Source of the DNA: Cochliopodium minus
Lineage: Eukaryota; Discosea; Himatismenida; Cochliopodiidae
NCBI GenBank assembly: GCA_024220525.1
Contig: JAMYWO010000289.1
Coordinates: 32,184-47,754, forward strand
DNA: 15,571 nt
Direction: 5' to 3'
Shown here: positions 9,223 to 15,571 of the stretch, in pieces
Numbering within the stretch: the stretch's first letter is position 1
Layout: each line of letters starts with the position of its first letter
Made by a program: the position numbers and the translations under genes
Notes under the pieces: model-generated
Databases searched by the model: none
Seen by the model: only the letters and a program-made list of their open reading frames with translations
Told to the model about the DNA's origin: nothing

Positions 9223-12200
9223 TTATTTCTTTGTTGGCTTTCCTATTTCCAAGAAAAAAAAAAGTGTTTTAGATTTAATTTGAAAAAAAAAAAGACAAAA
9301 GAAAAAAAAAAGAATGTAAAATTTCTTTACCATTCTCAAATGTCCCTTTGATAGTAGAATTGTTAGCAAAAAAAGTATACACACCTTCACCATGGAATTT
9401 ATTGTTCTTAAACTCTCCTTCATAAACGTCACCAGAAGAATACCTTTAAAGAATCATTAACATCAAAATTAAAGGAAATGTAAAAATTTTATTATAATAA
9501 AATAATCAAAAATATTCAAAAAAGGATTGTTAAAAAGAAAAAAAAAATAATAATAATAAAAAGATTAAGAACAAATAGAAAAAAAAAAAAGAAAAATATA
9601 ATATTATTAAGAAAAATAAAAGTTAAAATGATAATGAAAAAGATTAAAAATTAAAAATGAAAAATAAAAAATAATTAATAATACCTGTATTTTCCAAAAC
9701 CCTCCATCACATCATTTTGATACATTCCATTATAATAAGATTTATTACTAGCCCACAACATTCCAGGACCATGACGAGCACCATTTCTATAAAAGCCACA
9801 ATGGATGGTTCCATTCGAACTTATGTATTTTCCATATCCGTTGAGATCTTGTTCGTTGAGTTGTCCAATATATTCATCTCCTGAGGCGTAGCGGTAGTGT
9901 CCGAGTGTGCATGGGTTTCCGTTGACGAATTGGCCTACATAAATTGTTCCGTTGTTCATTTTGTAATAACCATAGCCGTGTCTTATTAAAAAAAAATGGT
10001 GTGAATGAAATAAATGAATAAAAAGCTTTACATAAACAAAAAAAATCAAAAATCAAAACAAAAATTTTTTTAGATTAAGAAATCATTAAAATAAACAAAA
10101 AATAATTTAAAAAAAAAACTAAAGAAAAAAAATATTAAATGAAAATAAAATATTTAAAAAAATTCTTTGATGGAAAAAAAAATAATTAACAATGAAAAAA
10201 AATTTTATTTTAAAAATAAATAAAATAACAACAAAAATTCATTGAATGAAATAAAACAAAAAGATTTTTTTTAAAAATACAAAGTTTTACCTCTTTTTCT
10301 CTTGGTTTAATTGTCCTTTATAAACATCACCATTGGGGTAATTCAAGAGACGATAACCATCAATAGACTCTAAACGAGATTCCAAAGAAAGAACATCTTC
10401 AATGTTGAAATGAGAACCGTCGGGGATTTCGTTCCTCTTTGGAGGATCTTTCTCAAAATCTCTCCCGATGTTGTTCGGAGGATTATTTTGTGTGGTAACT
10501 TTGTTTTGAGGCTCGGTTTTTTGAGGAGTATTTTTGTTGTGAGGACTGTTGTCGATTACGAAGGGGCTTGAAGTGTTTGGGCTTGATGATAACAATTTAG
10601 TAGATCCTCCACTATCAATTACAAAGAAAATTTAAAAAAAAAATTTTTAGAAGAGATTTATTAAAAAAAAAATGATTTAAAAATTTTTTAAAAAAAAATG
10701 AGAAATACAATGAAAAAAAATTATTATTAAAGTGTATTTTATGTTAAGAAATACATTCTAAAATTGTGAAAAATTTTAATAAGAAAATAGGAAACAATGA
10801 AAAAAAAAAAGAACTTAAAAATTATCAAAAGATAATAAAAAATTAAAATGTTTTAAAAAAAAAAATAATTTTTTTTTTAACCTCGAACTCAATCTTCTGT
10901 CAACGCTTGGAGATTTCTTCTTAATTCTCTCCTCCTCCTCTTCCTCCTCATCATCAAACTCAGTATCACTAGGCAAGTTGTTCTCGATCCAAGGATGCTT
11001 CAAAAGTTGAACGGCGCTGGCCCTCTTCTTGACATCTTTGATGAAACAGTTTTTGAGGAAATCTTCGACTTCTTTTGACATATTTTGAGGAAGCGGAGGA
11101 TGTTCGTCTTCTACCATTTTGAAGCAGGCGGAAACGCTGGGCAGGTTGAAGTAGGGTGGTTCTCCTTGGAGCATTTCGATCACTGTGCACCCGAGACTCC
11201 ATATGTCTGATACTGTCACTGCTCCTTGTCCTTCTATCATTTCTGGGGCCATCCAATACTAAATAAAAAAAAATTTAAAATTTTTTAAAAGCAAAATAAT
11301 TTTTTAAAAGCAAAATAATTTTTTTAAAAGCAAAATAATTTTTAAAAATCAAAATAATTTTTTAAAATATTTTTATTTGTTTTTATTGTAAATTTTTTAA
11401 ATATTGTTAATTTTTAAAAAAGCAAATAATTTTTTTGTTTATTTTTATTTATTTTATTTTATAATATTTTTGTATTAAATTGTTATTACAGGTGTTCCCA
11501 TAGCAGTTTCTGATTTTGCTGCTAACAATGCTGCTGTACCAAAATCTGCAAGTTTTACTGTTCCCTCTTTTGTTAAAAGGATCTAGAAAAAATAAAAAAT
11601 AAATATTGAAAAATTAAAAAATATTATTTAAAAATAAAACAAAATAAAAAAATATTATATTTTAAAAAATAAAAAAACAAAAAATTCTTCGTAAAAATAA
11701 ATCAAACTTTTGAATTTTTTAAATAATTATAATTAAAAAATTCTTAAAGTAAAATTGAAATGAATTAAATTTATTAAAAAAACTGTTTACATTATCTGCT
11801 TTGATATCTCCATGAACTATTCCTCTAGAGTGAAGATAAGACAACCCTTTAATTACTTGTACAACATATATAACACACAAAGACTCTGGAAATGAGCCGC
11901 CAAATTTTTGAATTGTTTTTCTTAGCGATCCGCTTGAAACACACTCCATGATGAAATAGAGATTATCTTCTGTCTTTTCGAATTTGTGAAACTTGACGAT
12001 GTTTCTGTGTTTAAGTGAATCCAATAAATTTGCTTCTAACTAAAGAAAAAAATTTTTATAGTTCAAAGAAAAAAGAAGAAAAAAATTTTATTGTCAAAAA
12101 AGGAAATAAAAAATTTATAAAAATATTATTGAAAGAAATTGGAGATATTATTAATTATTCAAAATAATATATAGGATTGATTAACTTTTATAAAATTATT

Positions 12201-13197
12201 TATCGTGTTAAATTATAATTGAACTTCTTATCAATTGAATATTAATTATTTTTAAAGAGTGTTATGGGATATATTTACTGTAATGTTTTTAATTTCCGAT
12301 TGATCGAATCTTTCTCTATCTATTTCTTTTACTGCTACAAATTGGCCTATTTATTTTTAATGAGAGGAATTAAATGAATTATCGGGGAAAATTATTCGAT
12401 GATGAATGATCCTTTAGATCATTAACCCATAATATTTGATTATTGAAATAAATATGCTAAAATAACTGAATTATTCAAAATATTTGCTAATTATTAGTGG
12501 ATATTGAATTTATAGTGGTCAAAGGTTCAATTTTTTATATACCTGTTTGTTTATCCAATCCTCTTACCACCCTTCCAAAATTACCTTTGCCAAGAAGATC
12601 ATCTCCTATAATCTGCAGAATAATAAAATATAAGAAATTATCGAGTATATAGATTCGAATGAATACGATTATATCATTATTATTTAAAATGAATAGGATT
12701 CTTAAAATCATTATGAAGATATTCCCTTTTATAATTCAAATAAATCAAAACTCATCTTACAAATCTTCCATTGCATATAGTTTTTGTTTTGGATTGATTT
12801 TTATCATGTGTTTTGGATGATCTTGGGACAACAGGAAATGGCCCAGAATTTGTTTTCTCTTCTTTTTTGATCTCTTCCTTCTTTTTGATGATAGGTGAAG
12901 GAGTAGGTTCGATTGAATTCTTTCTCTGTAATCTTTGTTGATGTTGATTTTTGAGATTCTCCAACACCTTATTCTTCAATTGTTGTGATTCATCAGTGGG
13001 GAGAGTTTTTAAGTAGGAAAAAACTTCAGTTTTTCTGTTATTGAGTAATTTAAAGGTCAAATCTTCAACCAATTTCTCATCAAACTCTATAATAAAGATT
13101 GATAAGATATATTTACAAAATAAATCCAAAAAAGAGAATTAAATATGTCCTTGTGGTATTTGATTGAAAAAATCTTTTTTTGTATTTGTTTACCCAT
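9223..13197 (-). CDS. STE-type Ser/Thr protein kinase with C-terminal MORN repeats
   Basis: Eleven exons (13197-13194, 13086-12761, 12612-12543, 12346-12279, 12039-11791, 11582-11490, 11258-10882, 10611-10291, 9981-9685, 9443-9331, 9242-9223) join in phase to 645 residues. The kinase domain is about 110-362: P-loop GKGNFGRV (118-125), VAVK with Lys140, HRNIVKF, catalytic loop VHGDIKADN (Asp234), DFG (252-254), WMAPEM, SDIWSLGCTVIEML and the subdomain XI Arg in KKRASAVQLLKHPW. All catalytic residues are present, but HRD is HGD, a non-RD form. Overall it resembles Cdc7/SepH and MAP3K kinases. Residues 3-60 are helical; 60-105 and 370-480 are disordered, with a seven-Glu run. From about 482 to 640 there are six to seven MORN repeats (NGDVYKGQL, SGDEYIGQL, SGDVYEGEF). 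MORN arrays often bind membranes or scaffold proteins, so this kinase may be held at membrane or cortex. Confidence 0.88.
9331..10370 (-). other. MORN repeat array of the kinase
   Basis: It is encoded by exon ends 10370-10291 plus 9981-9685, 9443-9331 and the 20-nt last exon. Repeats follow the pattern Y-x-NGDxYxGxxxxxxxHGxG, for example YPNGDVYKGQLNQEKKRHGY, ASGDEYIGQLNEQDLNGYGK and YSSGDVYEGEF followed by KFHGEGVY. The first repeat is split by a 309-nt intron. The protein ends TFENGKPTKK, an incomplete final repeat. Confidence 0.85.
9982..10290 (-). other. Intron inside the first MORN repeat
   Basis: 309-nt, phase-2 GT-AG intron. It is A-rich on the plus strand, and no other feature was seen. 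Confidence 0.65.
11281..11368. repeat. Tandem repeat, about four copies of a 19-20-bp unit
   Basis: The unit TTTTTTAAAAGCAAAATAAT repeats at 11281, 11301, 11320 and 11340 with one-base length changes. The fourth copy has lost the GC. A decayed fifth copy follows, and a related word (AAAAAAGCAAATAATTTTTT) lies near 11415. It sits in the 231-nt kinase intron 11259-11489. Confidence 0.75.
13194..13197 (-). other. 4-nt first coding exon (ATGG) of the kinase gene
   Basis: The complement reads AAAAAAGATGG followed by GTAAACAAAT. Joined to the acceptor at 13087 (TTATTATAG), it gives Met-Glu-Phe-Asp in frame with the kinase N-terminus. The larger exon has no ATG-initiated alternative that fits: in-frame Met codons upstream of FDEKL lie in intron sequence. 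Confidence 0.6.
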
Positions 13198-13379
13198 CTT
13201 TTTTTTTTATATATTTTTTGAATTTTTTGCCTTTATTTATGTTGCATAAATAGTTCATAATGTACATATTTGACAAAGTTTGGAATTAAAAGAAAAAATA
13301 GGATATATTCAATAAAATTTGATAAAAAAAGTTTAAACTTTGAATAAATTTTTTAATAACTGAATACTGGTCATAATCT
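13198..13379. promoter_or_regulatory. Spacer between the nucleotidase and kinase genes
   Basis: 182 bp, head-to-tail on the minus strand. It must hold the nucleotidase 3' UTR and the kinase promoter. T-rich runs (13199-13220) lie just upstream of the kinase ATG. No specific motif is claimed. Confidence 0.35.
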
Positions 13380-14747
13380 TCAAAGATTAGGATTTAATTT
13401 GATTATATCAATTGTTTTCTCGGACAATAATTTATTGGAAGCAACAATACCAGTATTATTGAATAATTTTTTTCCTTTAGAAAAATCCAAATCTTGACCA
13501 TTTACATCAGTACATCTACCACCAGATTCTTTTATGATTATATAACTAAATATGAAGAAAAAAGAAAATATTGAACACTTTTTTGTTTTAATAAATTTCA
13601 TTTTTTTTTTTTTACCCCGCTTTTTTTTAAAAGTAAAAAAAGTTTCAAATTAAAGAAAAAAATCAAGCAAATTTTTACCTGCATGATCCCAAATACACTC
13701 TTTATATTCTTTTCCAGTATATCTCAAGTAAAGATCAGAATCACCTCTTGCCACTAAAGCATATTTACATTGGGAATCGATTTTAATGTTCTTTGTTATT
13801 CCTATCTTGTTGGACCAAAGTTGTATGATGGGATCAGAATGGCTGGGACTTTCCGCTATCGATAAATCATGATCCTTATAGGTGGATATCTTGATAGCGG
13901 TATCTTTATGATCGTCATCTGTACAGCTCATTTGATATGCTCCTTCATTTTCGATGGCATACAACAAAGATCCATTTCCAACATTTTGTCCCCATTCAAG
14001 AGGAAGATTTGGGCCTATTATATAAATAAATGATTTCTCATAAGTACTCGATATTGTATTCGATTTTAATTCAAATCTAAAAAAATTTTTTATTGATATT
14101 TTTTTTACATCCTAATACTCCCAATACCGGCTTTTGATCAATCATTAATGACAATGCAATTGCATATTGCTCTTTTTTCAAAAATCCTAAAGTTCCATCT
14201 ATTGGATCAAGAACCCAAATCCTATTTATTTTCGTTTATTTCGAAAATTACTGATTATTTCATTTTTCTTTGATTACCTCTTATTATTCTCAACTTTCTT
14301 TTTATCCATTATTGATATCAGCTCATTTTCTGTGATATTAGGATAGATTATATTCACATATTTCAATACATTCTTTCTTATTTCATTGTTTTCGATTATT
14401 ATGCTAGAACTTTAATAATATAAAGTATAAAGGGTTTATAATCCAATTTTTGATTCACATTTAAAAGATATATTACTTTTCTTCAGCTATGAAATCATCT
14501 TTGGGGAATTCTTCTTTAATACATTTTATTATTATCGCTTGCGCAGCAAAATCAGCAATCGTCACAGGTGATTTATCGTTCTTTATTGAAACATCTTTTT
14601 TATAATAAAGTCATTAAGAATTGGGATAGAAATATTTTTCATTATTGAACCTTTATCCAACAATATATTTTGTATTTGTCTCGTAACTTTACTAGCTTTC
14701 AAAACAGAATCAATAGCTATCTTTATTTCTGAAGCAAATTTTTTCAT
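13380..14747 (-). CDS. 3'(2'),5'-bisphosphate nucleotidase, HAL2/BPNT type
   Basis: Seven exons (14747-14651, 14594-14477, 14409-14278, 14221-14109, 14014-13679, 13619-13616, 13545-13380) join in phase to 321 residues, ending in TGA. Length is normal for HAL2-type enzymes. It hydrolyses 3'-phosphoadenosine 5'-phosphate to AMP and clears the inhibitory by-product of sulfotransfer; the family is Mg-dependent and lithium-sensitive. Motifs: DKSPVTIADFAAQAII (39-54), metal-binding EE (70-71), WVLDPIDGTLGFLK (118-131, Asp121 and Asp124), YAIAL, LGVLGCPN, and WDHAAGYIIIKESGG with the final Asp in WDHA. DGT is followed by Leu where the family usually has Lys. It ends with DFSKGKKLFNNTGIVASN. It could alternatively be called an inositol polyphosphate 1-phosphatase relative, but GVLGCPN and TIADFAAQ favour HAL2. 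Confidence 0.93.
13616..13619 (-). other. 4-nt internal microexon (CGGG) in the nucleotidase gene
   Basis: The complement reads AAAAAAAAG, CGGG, GTAAAAAAA. It is flanked by a 59-nt intron (13678-13620) and a 70-nt intron (13615-13546), both GT-AG. The previous exon ends in phase 1 (WDHA then G) and the next begins with one base completing a codon (T, then TAT ATA ATC). Only inclusion of these four bases gives GCG GGT, restoring the family signature WDHAAG. Direct joining gives GTT ATA TAA, a stop. Confidence 0.8.
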
Positions 14748-14863
14748 CAAATTTTTTTTTTTATATGATTGAAATTTTAATAAGATATTCTATCAAATTG
14801 GCAAGTATAAAGTATCATATATGGATATAAATCAAAGATATAGATATAATTTAAATATTAATT
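14748..14863. promoter_or_regulatory. Spacer upstream of the nucleotidase gene
   Basis: 116 bp between the stop of the right-hand minus-strand frame and the nucleotidase ATG. It contains several near-repeats of GATATA/ATATGG (TATCATATATGGATATAAATC). No confident promoter element was found. Confidence 0.3.
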
Positions 14864-15148
14864 TCAATCATCTTTATGTATTCCTTTTCTTTTGATCACT
14901 TCGGTCGCTTTTGACATCTTTTTTATCTTGTATTTTTCCTTTTCCAATTCTATCTCCAACTCTTTTTCTTTTTCCATCATCATCTTCTTATGCTTGTAAT
15001 CCCTTTCTTCCATTCTGATGAATTCATTGCAATCTGAATTATGAATCTCAATTTCTCCTTCAAATGATTCAATTCTTCTTTGTATTCTTGATCTATGTGG
15101 GATCATGAGACCTTTTATCGAATATAATATATTATTTTTCAATATCAT
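14864..15148 (-). CDS. Highly charged Lys/Glu-rich protein or C-terminal exon
   Basis: An open frame of 94 codons begins at the ATG at 15148 (in-frame TAA five codons upstream) and ends in TGA. The C-terminal two thirds is strongly charged and helical (MEKEKELEIELEKEKYKIKK), typical of a coiled coil; no family is recognised. The first 19 codons (15148-15093) look like A/T spacer. A phase-2 acceptor (CCCACATAG) at 15093 would instead start the exon at 15092 (SRIQRRIESFEGEIEIHNSD). That joins in frame with the candidate exon at 15571-15461 through a 368-nt intron. I slightly favour the spliced model, in which this is the last exon of a gene entering from the right edge. Confidence 0.5.
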   Translation of the reverse strand: MILKNNILYSIKGLMIPHRSRIQRRIESFEGEIEIHNSDCNEFIRMEERDYKHKKMMMEKEKELEIELEKEKYKIKKMSKATEVIKRKGIHKDD

Positions 15149-15272
15149 GTTTATATATGTTTATAAATTTGATTGTTGGAAATGGATCCAAAATTTATAT
15201 GACATAACGAGAAATTATTTGCTTTTTAATGAGATTCACTATATGCAATAATGTATATTTGGGGTTATCCAC

Positions 15273-15294
15273 ATATATGTTGTACAACATATAT
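15273..15294. repeat. Perfect 22-bp palindrome centred on TTGTACAA
   Basis: ATATATGTTG and its reverse complement flank a central TA, giving perfect dyad symmetry over 22 bp. It could be a dimeric regulator site or a hairpin. It lies either in the intergenic region or in the proposed intron 15093-15460. Confidence 0.7.
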
Positions 15295-15327
15295 TATGTT
15301 TGATTTTTTTATTGTGTTAAAAATATG

Positions 15328-15345
15328 TGTCTGGATATCCAGACA
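15328..15345. repeat. Perfect 18-bp palindrome TGTCTGGATATCCAGACA
   Basis: It is fully self-complementary, comparatively GC-rich for this locus, and starts 33 bp after the end of the 22-bp palindrome. It is followed by TTTATAAAAAGG, a TATA-like element on the plus strand. Confidence 0.75.
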
Positions 15346-15460
15346 TTTATAAAAAGGAAAAATTATTTCTCCTTATGGTGTATGAATATATCTTGGATAA
15401 TAAATAAATGAGAATTTTTATTTCAAAAACAAATCCATAAAAAAAAAAATGATTATATAC

Positions 15461-15571
15461 CCAAACAAAAATTTTCGAAGCAAGGTCTTTTTATATATGT
15501 TTGTTTTTCTCTTTTCAATTTTAAAATCAAATGTTTTAATTCTTGCGCTTTTTGGCAAGGGTTCATCTTTT
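15461..15571 (-). CDS. Candidate exon of a gene entering from the right edge
   Basis: The minus strand is open from the window edge and reads DEPLPKSARIKTFDFKIEKR and on to LLRKFLFG. It ends at a GTATAT donor (15460-15459) in phase 2. Codon content is mixed-base, unlike the neighbouring introns. The phase matches the acceptor before SRIQRR at 15092. It is too short, and too lacking in a known motif, to be firm. Confidence 0.35.

Noticed and set aside
1-15571. Mobile element, tRNA/rRNA, CRISPR or bacterial contamination
   Set aside because: No transposase-like frame, terminal repeats with duplications, cloverleaf or spaced repeats were seen. Introns of one style run through every multi-exon gene.

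Overview
The window is nuclear DNA from an intron-rich, extremely A+T-rich eukaryote, most likely an amoeboid protist. Coding stretches have normal complexity, while introns and spacers are almost pure A/T. Stops used are TAA and TGA. Nearly every gene is cut by GT-AG introns of about 56 to 463 nt, and start codons sit in A-rich contexts. The gene set (cNMP-binding domains joined to a formin-type GBD/FH3 region, a saposin plus beta-domain secreted protein, an STE-type kinase with MORN repeats) recalls Amoebozoa, Anaeramoebae or Heterolobosea. No gene fixes the taxon, so that is inference. All exon models were built by hand: every donor/acceptor pair was required to keep phase and, where a family is recognised, domain continuity.

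Layout. (1) 232-5722, minus: the 5' nine exons (974 codons) of a large gene with a disordered basic N-terminus, three cyclic-nucleotide-binding (CNB) domains, a short coiled coil and a GBD/FH3-like helical region; its 3' part lies beyond the left edge. (2) 5723-5915: short divergent promoter. (3) 5916-7685, plus: a six-exon, 240-residue secreted saposin-B protein. (4) 7791-8963, minus: a six-exon, 235-residue coiled-coil protein ending in a CxxC motif, convergent with gene 3 across a 105-bp gap that holds a poly(A) signal on each strand. (5) 9223-13197, minus: an eleven-exon, 645-residue STE-type protein kinase with C-terminal MORN repeats, a 4-nt first coding exon and a 20-nt last exon. (6) 13380-14747, minus: a seven-exon, 321-residue HAL2-type 3'(2'),5'-bisphosphate nucleotidase, including a 4-nt internal microexon inside the catalytic signature. 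(7) 14864-15571, minus: a charged C-terminal exon, probably the end of a gene entering from the right edge. Two perfect palindromes lie between its candidate exons.

The genes are not an operon. Two of them, the CNB-FH3 protein and the kinase-MORN protein, look like signalling proteins that would couple a second messenger or membrane localisation to actin or kinase output. The strongest items for a second look are the CNB-GBD/FH3 fusion, the 4-nt microexon of the nucleotidase and the kinase-MORN fusion. No mobile element, tRNA, rRNA or CRISPR array was seen.
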